Source: Anaerolineae bacterium
Lineage (GTDB): Bacteria > Chloroflexota > Anaerolineae > Aggregatilineales > Phototrophicaceae
Reading direction: 5' to 3'
Assembly (NCBI GenBank): GCA_022825675.1
Contig: JAJDWK010000046.1
Coordinates: 124,001-188,000, forward strand
DNA: 64,000 bases
Position 1 is the first letter of the stretch. The number at the start of each line of letters is the position of its first letter. Below are positions 44,001 to 54,836 of the stretch, one piece after another. The notes beneath the pieces are model-generated. The model was not told the origin of the DNA. It ran no database searches and saw only the letters and a list, made by a program, of their open reading frames with translations. Position numbers and translations under genes: made by a program.

Positions 44001-44219
44001 CAAGCCGCCTTTTGGCGCGGCATCTTGCGGCTCTTGCGCAACTATCGCGCTGGCGACCCACTCTATTTCGCGATGACCATCGGCTTGGCGGGCAGCATGG
44101 CGGGCTTGCTGGCGCATGGACTGATCGACAACAGCATCTTCGTGATTGATTTGGCATTCATCTTTATGTTCCAGCTCGCCGCCATGCAGCGCCTGCAAGA
44201 GCTTTCCAGCGGGCGCTAA
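41076..44219 (+). CDS. fusion of a glycoside-hydrolase-like domain with an O-antigen ligase (Wzy/WaaL) domain
   Basis: The 1047-residue protein starts at the ATG overlapping the previous stop. An N-terminal signal or membrane segment precedes a (beta/alpha)8 glycosidase-like domain at ~50-390: NFRWLRQFVYWDEIETQPGS, VLMNSPPWARASG and YYQIWDEPNLADAWGG, which keeps the acid/base Glu. The strand expected to carry the nucleophile (family TEFGW) reads WASHFGW, with His in place of Glu. A beta-rich spacer (~400-500) follows, then about 12 transmembrane helices with the ligase motif SHPHNFLLDFWARLGLLG. The C-terminal half likely polymerises or ligates glycans on the outer face. The outer domain may bind the glycan. 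Confidence 0.82.
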   Translation: MRQLIILLISLLLVAGSLAATLGSVQLREFELRGYADPTQIKDLPFTVPRPGVNVELLQYTEAELRRNLELIAESNFRWLRQFVYWDEIETQPGSYDWTGWDQLAAALTDFPELELVAVLMNSPPWARASGGSPPTASAPPRSLAEFTAFASAFAARYGERIDYYQIWDEPNLADAWGGYEPKPLEYIALLAAARSGILGADADATIVAAALAPTTETGGRNISDIRYLDALYANDAGALFDVVAGKPYGFSASPLDRRVAESRLNFSRIIALRELMQDYGDGRKALWASHFGWNALPAGWTGAASIWGAVSEREQITYTVQALDRAHREWSWLGAMFLQHWQPAAPPSSAQWGFALLDQKGAPTALLEAIQAYPFPQVAQNGLFHARSAHARYSGVWQFSELGADIGWLPVTDSQLEFDFYGSDLSLLLREDEYLAFLYPEVDGAPANATQTDASGNAYIFLRSNSRQPELNLVPVARELPLARHTLSAAADQGWDRWALAGYAVSSGNLAAPYNRQIALGSLSALLSALVLLFALAAAPWAEWLPPLARLLTTLRSLTHLLATAVTSVFMLLAMLWTWDSPRASLLQREEVNVLLALLTGGALYLSPSFLLSIALAGLLFVLIYQRLESGLILTLFWAPFFLFPVTLHSYAIPMVEVMLLITAAAGGWRLMVWLGKTLQMGNSHYALISGERFKSLTPIDWAALVLGLLALLSLLWTRYPGPALTELRSLIAEPLLFYLLLRGVKPDKQSLSRLFLTLVLSGIIVAVVGLYLYFVVGATITAEAGAVRLQSVYGSPNNVGLLFGRALPIALGFALAPLAARLRWLAAASFAIMAFALVLTQSVGALLLGLPAGIAAVLSSRYRKKALIPLIGLFIGGIFAFIMLTQVSARFANLLDFSSGTNFVRLRLWESSLDILSAQPLTGIGMDQFLYLYGGEYLRPDVVWNPDLSHPHNFLLDFWARLGLLGVAAFLVIQAAFWRGILRLLRNYRAGDPLYFAMTIGLAGSMAGLLAHGLIDNSIFVIDLAFIFMFQLAAMQRLQELSSGR

Positions 44220-44300
44220 GCGCCAAGACGCCCAGCCCATACACTGGCGAACTATGCTATGCTACACTCTTCACATTGAGATTGGACGAAGGCGGAATTC

Positions 44301-45248
44301 ATGCGCGTCTTGGTTACTGGCGGTGCCGGTTTTATTGGCTCCCATCTTTGCGACCGCTTTCTTGCAGCTGGGCATCGCGTTGTGGCGATGGACAATCTCA
44401 TCACCGGCACCCAGGACAATATCGCGCATTTGGCGGGCGAGCGCAATTTCGAGTTTATCTACCACGATGTCAGCAATTTCATCCATGTCCCGGGTCCGGT
44501 TGATGCGGTGCTGCATTTTGCTTCCCCCGCCAGCCCGATGGACTATCTCAAGTACCCGATTCAGACATTAAAAGTGGGGGCGCTGGGCACGCATAATGCG
44601 CTCGGCTTCGCGCGGGCGAAAGGGGCGCGCTTCTTGCTCGCGTCTACTTCCGAGGTCTATGGCGACCCGCTGGAGCGCCCGCAAACTGAATCTTATGCCG
44701 GCAATGTTGACCCCGTGGGACCGCGCGGCGTCTATGACGAAGCCAAACGTTATGCCGAAGCGCTGGTGATGGCATACCACCGGCAGCACGGCATGGAAAC
44801 GCGCATTGTGCGCATATTTAATACCTACGGTCCGCGCATGCGCCTGGATGATGGCCGCGTGGTGCCCAATTTCATCGGGCAAGCGATACGCGGCGAAGCG
44901 CTCACGGTCTATGGCGACGGCTCACAGACTCGCTGCTTCCAATATATTGACGATTTAATCGCAGGCTTGGTGAAGCTGCTTGCCAGCGATTTTGTCGAGC
45001 CGGTCAACATCGGCACCACGCGGGAAATTACAATCTACGATTTTGCGCTGACAGTAAACGCGGTAGCGCATAATCCCGCCGGCATCGTCTTCGCCGATGG
45101 CTCGCGTATAGAAGGCGACCCACAGACGCGCAAGCCCGATACCTCACGGGCGCGGAAAGTGCTCGACTGGCAGCCACAGGTTGAGCTGGAAACGGGCTTG
45201 GCGCGCACGATAGCCTATTTTCGCGCGCTGGTCGCCGAAACGGCATGA
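44301..45248 (+). CDS. NAD-dependent sugar epimerase/decarboxylase, UDP-glucuronate decarboxylase-like
   Basis: The 315-residue extended short-chain dehydrogenase has the NAD site [14 protein letters not shown], the catalytic Ser/Thr in [12 protein letters not shown] and the YxxxK pair in [55 protein letters not shown] and [17 protein letters not shown] are characteristic of UDP-glucuronate decarboxylases making UDP-xylose. It would supply an activated sugar for the neighbouring polysaccharide genes. AAGGCGG precedes the ATG. dTDP-glucose dehydratase is a less likely alternative. Confidence 0.88.
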   Translation: MRVLVTGGAGFIGSHLCDRFLAAGHRVVAMDNLITGTQDNIAHLAGERNFEFIYHDVSNFIHVPGPVDAVLHFASPASPMDYLKYPIQTLKVGALGTHNALGFARAKGARFLLASTSEVYGDPLERPQTESYAGNVDPVGPRGVYDEAKRYAEALVMAYHRQHGMETRIVRIFNTYGPRMRLDDGRVVPNFIGQAIRGEALTVYGDGSQTRCFQYIDDLIAGLVKLLASDFVEPVNIGTTREITIYDFALTVNAVAHNPAGIVFADGSRIEGDPQTRKPDTSRARKVLDWQPQVELETGLARTIAYFRALVAETA

Positions 45249-45249
45249 G

Positions 45250-46638
45250 ATGACCGTCACCCTGCGCCCAGCCACCACACGCCCGCGCTGGGGCGCTCCC
45301 GCTCTCGGCGCGCCGCTGACGCCGCTCGCCGCCTTAGCCGCCCTGCTAATCCTGGCGCCATTGCGCGCGCTGATCGCCACCGAAGCGAACATCGCGCCGC
45401 CGCTATCGATTGGGCAAGCGCTGCTTTTGCTGTATTTGGGCTGCTGGCTGCTGCAGCGGCTCGCGCAGCGCAAAGCGGTATTGGCGCTGGACCGCAATCC
45501 GATTTTGCTGGCGCTGCTAGCCATCAGCGCCGTATTTTCCCTCGGCGCTTGGACGAGCCACTCGCTTTCAAGTTGGCTGAACGAATGGCTGAAATGGCTG
45601 CTGATGACAGCGTTCGTTTGGCATTTGTCGCTTTCGGTCGAGCGGAATTGGCGCTGGTTGCTCTTCGCGCTGCTGATGAGCGCCGCCGCCAACGCGCTCG
45701 TGGGGCTGTATATCTTTTTTGGCGGCAGCGGCGCCGATCATCTGGTCATCCTGGGCGGGCACTTCCGCGCATTTGGCACCTTCGGTCAGCCCAATCCATT
45801 TGGCGGCTTCATGGGCTTGCTGACGCCACTGGCGGCGACTGGCGGCGTCAGCCAAATGCACGCGCTCGCGCGTGAATGGCGGCGGCATGCTCAAGTAGAC
45901 AAATTGCGCCTGCTGTTGCTGATGGCATACGGCGCGGCCTTTCTGCTGCTCGCCGCCGCTTTAATCGCTTCCTGGAGCCGCGGCGCTTGGCTGGGATTCG
46001 CCGTCAGCGCCGCGGTTGTGCTCATCACGCTGCCGCGCCGCCTCTTTTACGGCTTCAGCCTGGCGCTTGCCATCGCTGCGCTTGCCGGCGGGCTGTGGCT
46101 GGCGGGCATCTTGCCGAATGCCATCGTCAACCGGCTGACGACCGCAGCGACCGATTTGGTCACCGTCGCGGATGTCCGCGGTGTTGAGTTCTACCCCTGG
46201 AATTATGCGGTAATCGAGCGCCTGGCGCATTGGCAGGCGGCGGTCGCCATGGCGGCTGACCATCCGCTTTTCGGCCTTGGGCTTGGCAATTACGAAGTAC
46301 TGTACGAGCGCTATCGCCTCATCAATTGGGAAGATGCGCTGGGGCACGCGCATAATTTATATTTGAATATGCTCGCCGAAACTGGCGCGATTGGCTTGCT
46401 AGCCTATAGTTGCTTTTGGCTGGGCATATTCCGGCTGACCTGGTCTATTCGCCGCCACCCTGACCACGAGGCGCGCGCCATAGCGATGGGCTTGCTGGGC
46501 TGTTGGAGCTATATCGCTGTGCACAGCGTCTTTGATAATCTCTATGTCAACAATCTTTTTTTTCATATTGGTGTATTATTAGCGTTGTTGGCGGTCTTGC
46601 ACCGACAGACACACCGTACACTAACACTGGATGCATAA
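45250..46638 (+). CDS. O-antigen ligase/polymerase family membrane protein
   Basis: The 462-residue protein has about 11-12 hydrophobic segments. Wzy/WaaL-family features include FGQPNPFGGFMGLLTPL, SWSRGAWLGFAVSA and the periplasmic-loop motif ALGHAHNLYLNMLAETGAIG with the conserved His. It transfers or polymerises lipid-linked glycans on the outer membrane face. It follows the epimerase gene by 1 nt and overlaps gtrA by 1 nt. It is the second ligase-type protein within 5 kb; the other is fused to a glycosidase-like domain. Confidence 0.9.
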   Translation: MTVTLRPATTRPRWGAPALGAPLTPLAALAALLILAPLRALIATEANIAPPLSIGQALLLLYLGCWLLQRLAQRKAVLALDRNPILLALLAISAVFSLGAWTSHSLSSWLNEWLKWLLMTAFVWHLSLSVERNWRWLLFALLMSAAANALVGLYIFFGGSGADHLVILGGHFRAFGTFGQPNPFGGFMGLLTPLAATGGVSQMHALAREWRRHAQVDKLRLLLLMAYGAAFLLLAAALIASWSRGAWLGFAVSAAVVLITLPRRLFYGFSLALAIAALAGGLWLAGILPNAIVNRLTTAATDLVTVADVRGVEFYPWNYAVIERLAHWQAAVAMAADHPLFGLGLGNYEVLYERYRLINWEDALGHAHNLYLNMLAETGAIGLLAYSCFWLGIFRLTWSIRRHPDHEARAIAMGLLGCWSYIAVHSVFDNLYVNNLFFHIGVLLALLAVLHRQTHRTLTLDA

Positions 46639-47246
46639 TGTCCCAGCTTGCCACAGGCACCGCGGCGGAATCAGGCCGGCGTTATCACAAAATCACCACG
46701 CCCTTTGATGGCGTGATTGAGGTGGTTGCCCGGCGCATCGGCGGCGGCGCAAAAGCCAAAGAAATTGAGCGCTTTATCAAATTCGCCTTTGTTGGCATTT
46801 TGGGTTTCTTCATTGATTCTGGCACCGTTATCCTGCTGCAGAATACGGCGCTGCCGCCAGTGAGCGAGACGGACGCCCCCTTGGATCTCAATGTTGCCGT
46901 GGCGACCAGCATCGCTTTTATCCTGGCGGTTTGCAGCAATTTTGTCTGGAATCGCCTGTGGACTTATCCCGATTCCCGTTCGCGCACCGCCCGCAGCCAG
47001 CTCACGCAATTTGTCATTGTCAGCGTGCTCGGCTGGGCAATCCGCACTATATGGATCGACAATTCCTATCGTTATTTCAGCGCCGCCGCCACCACCTTTA
47101 TCAGCAGCGTCATCCTCGACTATCAGCCAGCGCTCGTTGATGAGCACAAATTGGGCACCATGATCGCCCTGCTTTTCGGCGTCATTGTTGTGATGTTTTG
47201 GAATTTCTTGGCGAACCGTTATTGGACCTATAACGACGTCGACTGA
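46638..47246 (+). CDS. GtrA-like family membrane protein
   Basis: The 202-residue protein has the GtrA signature RFIKFAFVGILGFFIDSGTVILLQ, then SNFVWNRLWTYPDS and the closing FWNFLANRYWTYN. GtrA proteins have four helices and are thought to help flip undecaprenyl-linked glucose. This copy carries an insertion of about 30 mostly polar residues before the last helix (DNSYRYFSAAATTFISSVI). It starts at TAATG, overlapping the upstream ligase gene. Confidence 0.9.
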   Translation: MSQLATGTAAESGRRYHKITTPFDGVIEVVARRIGGGAKAKEIERFIKFAFVGILGFFIDSGTVILLQNTALPPVSETDAPLDLNVAVATSIAFILAVCSNFVWNRLWTYPDSRSRTARSQLTQFVIVSVLGWAIRTIWIDNSYRYFSAAATTFISSVILDYQPALVDEHKLGTMIALLFGVIVVMFWNFLANRYWTYNDVD

Positions 47247-47247
47247 A

Positions 47248-48384
47248 GTGGCAACTATCGCCATCGACTACAGCCCCGCTTATGCGCAAACGGGCGGCAT
47301 CGGGCGCTACACGCGCGAATTGACACGCGCCCTTGCCCGCCTGGATGCCGACAGCGACTATCGCTTATTTGTTGCCGGGGCAGCAGCGGCTGCCCTGCCA
47401 CGTGCGCCAGGCGCGAACTTCCGCTGGCGCTCAACGCGGCTGAGCGATCGCTGGCTCGCGCGGATTTGGCAGCGCGCCCGCATCCCGCTGCCGGTTGAGA
47501 CATTTGTCGGCGCTGTTGACCTCTACCATGCAACCGATTTTGTGCTGCCGCCGACGCGCCGCCAAACGCGAACCTTGCTGACCGTGCACGATTTGTCCTT
47601 TGTGCGCGTGCCCGAAGCCGCCAGCCCCGCTTTGCGCGCATACCTGAACGCGGCAGTGCCCGCTTCGATTGCCCGCGCCGACCATATCCTCGCCGATTCT
47701 CAAGCGACAAAAGACGATATTTGCGCGCTGTATCACACCACTGAGCGGAAAATCAGCGTTTTATACAGCGGCGTTGACGCCCGCTTCCAGCCGCTGGACG
47801 CGGCGCAGACCCTGGCAGCCCTGGAGAAATATGGGCTGTCGCAAAAGCGCTATCTCCTGTCAGTAGGCACGGTGCAGCCGCGCAAAAATTATAGCCGCGT
47901 GATACAAGCGCTGGCGCAGTTACGGGCGGGCGGCAGCGATTTGCATTATGCCATCGCCGGCGGCAAAGGCTGGCTGGAAGCGGAAATGCAGCAGACGATA
48001 GCGCGGACGCAGATGGCGGACTCTGTGCATTTGCTGGGCTTCGTCGCCGATGCGGATTTGCCGGCGCTCTACAATGGCGCGCGCGCCCTGCTGCTGCCGT
48101 CGCTCTATGAAGGCTTCGGCTTGCCGATATTGGAGGCGATGGCATGCGGCACGCCCGTGATTACCAGCTCGATTTCATCCCTGCCAGAAGTCGCTGGCGA
48201 CGCCGCCATTCTCGTGGATCCCTACGCTGTTGATGCTATCGCCGATGCGATTGCTTCTTTGGAAAACGATGGTGACTTGCGGGCGCGCTTGATTGCGGCG
48301 GGCTATCAACGCGCGGCGCATTTCACTTGGCAGCGCGCCGCGCGCCAGCTCAAAGGCATCTACGCGCGCCTGCTGGATTCGTGA
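47248..48384 (+). CDS. glycosyltransferase family 4 (GT-B fold)
   Basis: The 378-residue retaining glycosyltransferase opens IAIDYSPAYAQTGGIGRYTREL (glycine loop) and has DHILADSQATKDDI, LLSVGTVQPRKNYSRVIQAL and the nucleotide-sugar motif LLLPSLYEGFGLPILEAMACG (EX7E). The sugar donor and acceptor are not predictable. The start is GTG, 1 nt after the gtrA stop. It probably adds a residue to the glycan made by this cluster. Confidence 0.93.
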   Translation: MATIAIDYSPAYAQTGGIGRYTRELTRALARLDADSDYRLFVAGAAAAALPRAPGANFRWRSTRLSDRWLARIWQRARIPLPVETFVGAVDLYHATDFVLPPTRRQTRTLLTVHDLSFVRVPEAASPALRAYLNAAVPASIARADHILADSQATKDDICALYHTTERKISVLYSGVDARFQPLDAAQTLAALEKYGLSQKRYLLSVGTVQPRKNYSRVIQALAQLRAGGSDLHYAIAGGKGWLEAEMQQTIARTQMADSVHLLGFVADADLPALYNGARALLLPSLYEGFGLPILEAMACGTPVITSSISSLPEVAGDAAILVDPYAVDAIADAIASLENDGDLRARLIAAGYQRAAHFTWQRAARQLKGIYARLLDS

Positions 48385-48414
48385 TAGACTTGCGCGCATG
48401 CGCTGGCGGGGAAA

Positions 48415-49101
48415 ATGGCGGCTGCATTGTTTGCTTCAACGATACACGGGCAATCAAGCGCTGAGCGGGCGCTGACGCTGACAGCGCTGGCGGCGGGCTT
48501 TCTGGCGTATGTTCTGCCATGGGCGCTGGCGCCATCAGCCGCGCTGACGCTGCAAGCCTATGACCTGGCGGAGTGGGCGAGCCTGCACCCGGCGCAAGCG
48601 GCGGCATCGCCAGCGCTGCCGGTTTCACTGCTGCTGCGCGCGCAGCTTGTACTTTTGTCAGCGCTGATGGGTTTGCTGGCAGCTGACGCGAAGAGACGCT
48701 GGGCGCTGCTGATTGCGCTGCTGGCAATCGCGCAGCTGCCGCCGCTGGAATGGCTGTTGGACCCCGGCAATCTGAATTATCGTCAGCAAATGGCAATGGC
48801 GGCAAGCAGCCTGATACTTGGGTTTGCCGCGCTGCGATTGCCCGTCAGCCGCTTGTCAGCAGCGCTAATCGCGGCGCTTTCACTGGCGGGCATAGCAGCC
48901 GCCATCATTGGGGCGCAGCAAGCGCTGTCCCTGTTCGCGCAGCTGAATATGACGGCGAGCGCAGGCGCGGGACCGCCGCTGCTTTGTGGGAGCTACCTGG
49001 GGCTGGCGCTGCTTTCAACGCGCTGGCTGATGCCGCGGCAAAACGCCGACAGCCAGACCAAACGCGCTGCGGCAAAAGAGGCAGCCGCGGCTGCCTCATA
49101 A
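48415..49101 (+). CDS. small polytopic membrane protein of unknown function
   Basis: The 228-residue hydrophobic, Ala/Leu-rich protein has about six predicted membrane segments and a cytoplasmic Ala/Lys tail (QTKRAAAKEAAAAAS). It starts 30 nt after the glycosyltransferase, with GGGGAAA before the ATG, so it is probably the last gene of the polysaccharide cluster. No family motif is recognised. Gene reality is supported by the ribosome site and the consistent hydrophobic pattern. Confidence 0.7.
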   Translation: MAAALFASTIHGQSSAERALTLTALAAGFLAYVLPWALAPSAALTLQAYDLAEWASLHPAQAAASPALPVSLLLRAQLVLLSALMGLLAADAKRRWALLIALLAIAQLPPLEWLLDPGNLNYRQQMAMAASSLILGFAALRLPVSRLSAALIAALSLAGIAAAIIGAQQALSLFAQLNMTASAGAGPPLLCGSYLGLALLSTRWLMPRQNADSQTKRAAAKEAAAAAS

Positions 49102-49126
49102 TGGTAATCGAATGCGGGCGGGAGCA

Positions 49127-49363
49127 TCACTCCATGTTGGACTTGATGTACTCCACCGCCTGCCCCACTGTTTCAATCCGCTGCGCGTCCTCGTCGCTGA
49201 TTTCGCCGCCAAATTCTTCTTCAAAAGCCATAATCAATTCAACGAGGTCGAGCGAATCCGCTTCCAAATCTTCGCGGAAGGTGGCACCAGCGATCACGCG
49301 GTCCTCTTCCACACCAAGCAGCTCCACCACGATGTCTTTCACGCGCTCTTCAATTGATGCCAT
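49127..49363 (-). CDS. acpP: acyl carrier protein
   Basis: The 78-residue acidic ACP has the phosphopantetheine serine in [20 protein letters not shown]. It carries acyl chains for fatty acid synthesis by FabF and for PlsX (both encoded near 33 kb). It is monocistronic, divergent from the IPP isomerase gene. A consensus TATAAT lies on the minus strand at 49412-49417 but without a clear -35 box. Confidence 0.97.
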   Translation of the reverse strand: MASIEERVKDIVVELLGVEEDRVIAGATFREDLEADSLDLVELIMAFEEEFGGEISDEDAQRIETVGQAVEYIKSNME

Positions 49364-49464
49364 GTTTACCCTACCTTACTCTGAATCTCGAAGTCTCAGC
49401 CTATACTTTTCATTATACTGATATTCACTTGCAACGCTAGCCTAATCGCGGCGCGCCGCCGTGA

Positions 49465-49493
49465 TTGACATGCCGCCCTATCAACTGTAGGAT
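49465..49493 (+). promoter_or_regulatory. predicted promoter for IPP isomerase
   Basis: Consensus TTGACA (49465-49470), a 17-nt spacer and TAGGAT (49488-49493), about 50 nt before the ATG at 49544. Confidence 0.65.
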
Positions 49494-49543
49494 ACGCAGC
49501 ACCCTCCCTGCCCTGCTGCCTCTATATCAAGGAACACCGGTCA

Positions 49544-50611
<1,068 letters not shown>

Positions 50612-51858
50612 CCGCGTTGCTCAGCAAGATGCCGCGCTCGCTCAAACGGACGCGCTGCTGGTTGACGCAGAGCAAGCCCAGCGCCACCAGCTTTTCAGCC
50701 GGCTCGCCAAACAGCGCCAGAAAATCGACGCCGAAGCGGGACTGAAAGCGCTCCCGCTCGATGCCCTCGCGCGTTAAACGCAAGCCCATCATAATCGTTT
50801 CATAGATGTCCGCGCCGCGCGTTACCTCAGTTGATTTGGCGGCGGCTGGGCTAAGCGGGAAAGGAAAATCGCCATGCTTCGGCGTCGTCAGCGCATTGAT
50901 GTAGCGCTGCGGCGCCGCAATCGTCGAATAACGGCAGCCGCCAGCGTAGCCATGGGCACCCGCGCCAAGTCCAAGATAAGGCAAATTGCGCCAATACTGC
51001 AGATTATGCCGACAGGTCTTGCCATCGCGGCACCAATTGCTGATTTCGTACTGCTGATAGTTCTGCCTGGACAATTGGCTGGCGGCATATTCATACATAT
51101 CAGCGAAGGCGTCGTCATCAGGCGCGGGCAATGCGCCGCTGTCAACGCGCTGGCGCAGCGCCGTGCCGCCTTTTAATTCCAAGCCGTACATCGAGATATG
51201 GTCAGGTTCCAAGTCCAGCAAGGCTGATACTGTGGCGCGCCAATCGGCAAAACTCTCGCCGGGCGAGGCGAATATCACATCCAGGTTGATATTTTCGAAG
51301 CCCGCCTGGCGCGCGAATTTCAAGGCATTTTGCGCCGTATGCAAGTCGTGACTGCGCTCAAACAGGCGCAGGATATGCGCCGCCGCCGATTGCATGCCGA
51401 TGCTGATGCGGTTGAAGCCCAAGCCCTTGACAGCTTGCAGATAGGCTAGCTCCAAGTCATCGGGGTTGGCTTCCAGCGAGATTTCGGCGGTGGCATCCAG
51501 GCTGAAGCGCCGCTGCAGCTGTTCAAAGAGCTGGCTGAAGTGGCGTGGGGGCAGCAGCGATGGCGTCCCGCCGCCGAAGTATACCGTGCGCAGCCTGCGC
51601 GTTGGCGCGGTTGCCGCGACATAGTCCAGCTCGCGGCAGAGGGCATCGACATAAGCGGGCATCAAATGCTCAAGCTCGGTATAAGTATTGAAGGCGCAAT
51701 AACTGCAGCGCGCGCGGCAAAAGGGGATGTGCAGGTACAGGGAGAGGGCGTTTTCTTGGGGGTGCATGCGCCGCAGACCGAAAGCCAATGATTGCGCCAT
51801 TGTGATTGCTAAAATATAATTGCGCAAGTTGCTTTCACTTCGGGCTGGGATTTAGCGC

Positions 51859-51879
51859 CGCGGGCATTCCCGCGCTTTT
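51859..51879 (+). other. small GC hairpin with T-run upstream of the PP2C gene
   Basis: CGCGGG (51859-51864) and CCCGCG (51869-51874) form a 6-bp stem with a CATT loop, followed by CTTTT. It lies in the divergent gap between hemW and the phosphatase gene, about 58 nt before the latter's start. It might be a weak terminator or attenuator. Confidence 0.35.
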
Positions 51880-51936
51880 CGGAATCGCGTTGAGACGAGC
51901 ACAGGCAGTTTATCCGCCCGCTCTTGGGCGGATGAC

Positions 51937-53064
51937 ATGAATTTCATACGGCGATTGCTCCGGCGCGATGCTGGCGAGCCTATTAGCCGCGCGGGCCATG
52001 TAACGCGGCGCAGCAAACGGTTCGGGGTGCCGCAGCCAGCGCCGGAGCCGAATGCGCCGGCGGGCATGCCCGTGGCGGCGGACGAGCAATTTGTATTCCG
52101 CGAAGCGGATACAGCCGCCAGTGTTGACAATCAGCCGGCAGCATCAGAGCCGCCAACAGTCACCGCCGCGCCAGCCACAGCAACAGCGCCGCCCGCAACC
52201 GCCGTCAGCGTGGTGACCGCGCCGCCGAAAAAAGCGCCGCGCCCGCAAACGCAGCCCAAGCCCATGATGACACGGCAGCGGCAAAGCCTGACTTATGGCA
52301 TTGCCAGTGACACCGGGCTGGCGCGCCACAACAACGAAGATGCTTGCTTCGGCTTGCAATGGCACTCCATCACCGTTGCCGACCGCCCCGATTTTGGTTT
52401 CTTCATCGTCGCTGATGGCATGGGCGGCCACCTTGATGGCGAGCGCGCCGCGGGCGTCGCTGTACAGACTTTGGCGGCGGAGATGCTGGCGCGCATTTAT
52501 GTGCCAATGCTGCGGGACTTCCGCGCCGCTGACAGCCCGACAATCCTCGAAGCCCTGGGCGATGCCGCAGCCGCGGCGAACCGGGCGGTGATGGCGCAGG
52601 TGCCCGGCGGCGGCACAACTTTGACCGCTGTCGCCACCATCGGCAATCTCGCTTATATCGCGCATGTCGGCGACAGCCGCGCCTATGTCATCCATGATGA
52701 CGGCATTGAACAGCTCACCACTGACCATACCCTGGTTCAACGCCTGATTGAGATGCAGGAACTCTCGCCGCGCGATGCGGCGAATTATCCGCAGAAAAAT
52801 GTCTTGTATCGCGCGATTGGGCAAAACGAGAATGTAAAAGTCGAGCGGCTGATACGGATTTTGCCGCCGGCGGCGCAGCTGCTCTTGTGCACGGACGGGC
52901 TTTGGGACAGCGTCGAAGACGAGCTGCTGCGGGAAGTCGCGCGGGCGGCACCATCCCCGCAGGAAGCCTGTGACGCGCTGGTCAAACTTGCCAATAGACA
53001 CGGCGGCAGCGACAATATATCCGTAGTCCTGCTGCGTGTGCCGGGCGATGACAGCACACGGTGA
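51937..53064 (+). CDS. PP2C-type Ser/Thr protein phosphatase
   Basis: The 375-residue protein starts with a basic stretch and an Ala/Pro/Thr-rich region up to about residue 125. A PP2C domain follows: [32 protein letters not shown] (metal Asp), [41 protein letters not shown] and [11 protein letters not shown]. It removes phosphate from Ser/Thr, typically opposing Hanks-type kinases, but no kinase is encoded in the window. The N-terminal disordered region is unusual for stand-alone bacterial PP2C proteins. A response-regulator gene follows after 62 nt. Confidence 0.94.
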   Translation: MNFIRRLLRRDAGEPISRAGHVTRRSKRFGVPQPAPEPNAPAGMPVAADEQFVFREADTAASVDNQPAASEPPTVTAAPATATAPPATAVSVVTAPPKKAPRPQTQPKPMMTRQRQSLTYGIASDTGLARHNNEDACFGLQWHSITVADRPDFGFFIVADGMGGHLDGERAAGVAVQTLAAEMLARIYVPMLRDFRAADSPTILEALGDAAAAANRAVMAQVPGGGTTLTAVATIGNLAYIAHVGDSRAYVIHDDGIEQLTTDHTLVQRLIEMQELSPRDAANYPQKNVLYRAIGQNENVKVERLIRILPPAAQLLLCTDGLWDSVEDELLREVARAAPSPQEACDALVKLANRHGGSDNISVVLLRVPGDDSTR

Positions 53065-53126
53065 GGCGGCAAACAGACTGCGGAAATGCATCAAGCGCGA
53101 TGCCAATATGGAAAGTGGAGCGAAGC

Positions 53127-53861
53127 ATGATACCAAGCCAATCCCTCAACACTCAGCGCAAAGGCAAGCGCATCCTGGTTGTGGATGACGAGCAGCACAT
53201 CATAAATATCATCCGCATGAACCTGGAGCTGGAGGACCACCTCGTCAGCGAAGCGCATGACGGCATCGCCGCGCTTGACGCGATCCGGACGCAATTGCCA
53301 GATCTCGTCCTGCTGGATGTGATGATGCCGGGTTTGGATGGCTTCGAGACCCTGCGTATGCTGCGGGAATTCAGCGATATTCCTGTCATCATGCTGACGG
53401 CAAAAGGCGAGGAGAATGACAAAGTTTATGGGCTGGAACTGGGCGCGGACGATTATATTACCAAGCCCTTTGGACCGCGCGAAGTATCCAGCCGCATCAA
53501 AGCGATTTTCCGCCGGCTGGAGAAGCCGTCAACAGAAGAGGCGATTCTGCGGGTGGATGAACGCCTGAGCGTCGACTTCAACAAGCGCGAAGTCATCGTG
53601 GATGGCGCGCCGATTAAACTGCGCCCGACAGAATATCGCCTGCTCTATCATTTGATACGCAATGCCGGCTGGACAGTGCCGCACGATCAATTGCTGCAAA
53701 AAGTCTGGGGCTATGAATACCGCGATGAAGCGCATTATGTGCGGCTGTATGTGAATTATCTGCGGGACAAAATCGAAGCCGACCCCTCTAACCCGCGCTA
53801 CATCATCACCGAGCGCGGCGTCGGCTATCGCTTTGCCGATTTCAAGGCGGGGGCGCTTTAG
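53127..53861 (+). CDS. OmpR/PhoB-family response regulator
   Basis: The 244-residue protein has a receiver domain ([14 protein letters not shown], phospho-acceptor Asp in [42 protein letters not shown]) and a winged-helix DNA-binding domain ([20 protein letters not shown]...[16 protein letters not shown]). It is a transcription factor for an unknown stimulus. GGAGCG precedes the ATG at 53127; the open frame to 53061 is not homologous. No histidine kinase lies next to it. Confidence 0.95.
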   Translation: MIPSQSLNTQRKGKRILVVDDEQHIINIIRMNLELEDHLVSEAHDGIAALDAIRTQLPDLVLLDVMMPGLDGFETLRMLREFSDIPVIMLTAKGEENDKVYGLELGADDYITKPFGPREVSSRIKAIFRRLEKPSTEEAILRVDERLSVDFNKREVIVDGAPIKLRPTEYRLLYHLIRNAGWTVPHDQLLQKVWGYEYRDEAHYVRLYVNYLRDKIEADPSNPRYIITERGVGYRFADFKAGAL

Positions 53862-54190
53862 TCCGCCATGAAGCCGAAATCGAGATAGCAGCAGGGCGCG
53901 GTCGCATCGCGGCGTCCGCAGTCGATTTCGCCATAGTCACGAAATACAAATACCGTCCGGTTGCGGCGTTTGAGTTTCTTTTTTAAGGTGCTCCACTGGG
54001 ATTTGCTGGGCGCGTTTTGTTCCGGCTTCAGCTGGAAATAGGAGCGGCGAAAGATCACGCGGAAGTGGCGGTCTTCATATTCGCGCAGCTCAAGCAGCGC
54101 CGAGCCGCCGGGTCCAGAAAGCGCGCTATGTATCAGCGCCGCGGCGTAGCGCCGCTGCACCTTGCGAAAGACTGGCAGTTGCCCGCGCAT
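53858..54190 (-). CDS. conserved-looking hypothetical protein
   Basis: The 110-residue protein is basic in its middle ([21 protein letters not shown]) and ends with a Cys-containing, aromatic segment ([18 protein letters not shown]). No family is recognised. AAGGTTG lies before the ATG. The coding frame fills the gap between the response regulator, whose end it overlaps by 4 nt, and the flavin reductase region. That, together with its defined composition, supports a real gene. Confidence 0.6.
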   Translation of the reverse strand: MRGQLPVFRKVQRRYAAALIHSALSGPGGSALLELREYEDRHFRVIFRRSYFQLKPEQNAPSKSQWSTLKKKLKRRNRTVFVFRDYGEIDCGRRDATAPCCYLDFGFMAD

Positions 54191-54329
54191 ACATCAACCT
54201 TAGGCTAGCATTTTGCCCTGGATGCAGCATTATAGCGCAAGAGAAGGCAATAGCGGAATACCGAGCGTTTGGCTGCTGTCGAAACGGTCGGAAAACGCAT
54301 AGACTCTCGGGAGCGGAAAGGGAGGCGCA

Positions 54330-54833
54330 ATGAGCGAAGTGGACGGGCAAAGTTTCAAGAATATCCTGGCATGTTGGACGGCTGGCATCACGGTGGTAAC
54401 GGTCGCGTCCCGCGGCGATTGGCAGGCGATTACGGTCAATTCTTTCGCCAGCGTCAGCATGAGGCCGCCGCTAATCTGCCTGAATATCGCCAATCGCCTC
54501 GATACGCGCGCCTATATCGAGCGCGAAGGGCATTTTTGCATCAGCATCCTGTCGGACCAACAGTTGGAATTGGGCAAGCGCTTCGCCGGCTATTTCGATC
54601 ATGCGCTGGCAAACCGCTTCGATGGCTTGACCTGCCAAAGCAGCGCGCTGGGCGACCCGATTATCCCGGCGGCGATGGCATGGATGTCCTGCACCGTCGA
54701 GCGGGATATCAATGTGGGCGAGAATACGATGTTCATCGGCAAGGTCAACGAAGGCGGCTGGAGCGATGACAAGCTGCCGCTGCTCTATCACAACCGCCAA
54801 TGGGGCGGCTTTAGCGCCTGGGAAAACAAATAG
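54330..54833 (+). CDS. flavin reductase-like FMN-binding split-barrel protein
   Basis: The 167-residue protein belongs to the flavin reductase/HpaC family: WTAGITVVTVASRGDWQAITVNSFASVSMRPPLICLNI, then REGHFCISILSDQQLELGKRFAG and a C-terminal LYHNRQWGGF. Such proteins bind FMN/FAD and often supply reduced flavin to monooxygenases, but no partner is adjacent. GGGAGG precedes the ATG. Confidence 0.92.
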   Translation: MSEVDGQSFKNILACWTAGITVVTVASRGDWQAITVNSFASVSMRPPLICLNIANRLDTRAYIEREGHFCISILSDQQLELGKRFAGYFDHALANRFDGLTCQSSALGDPIIPAAMAWMSCTVERDINVGENTMFIGKVNEGGWSDDKLPLLYHNRQWGGFSAWENK

Positions 54834-54836
54834 CCG

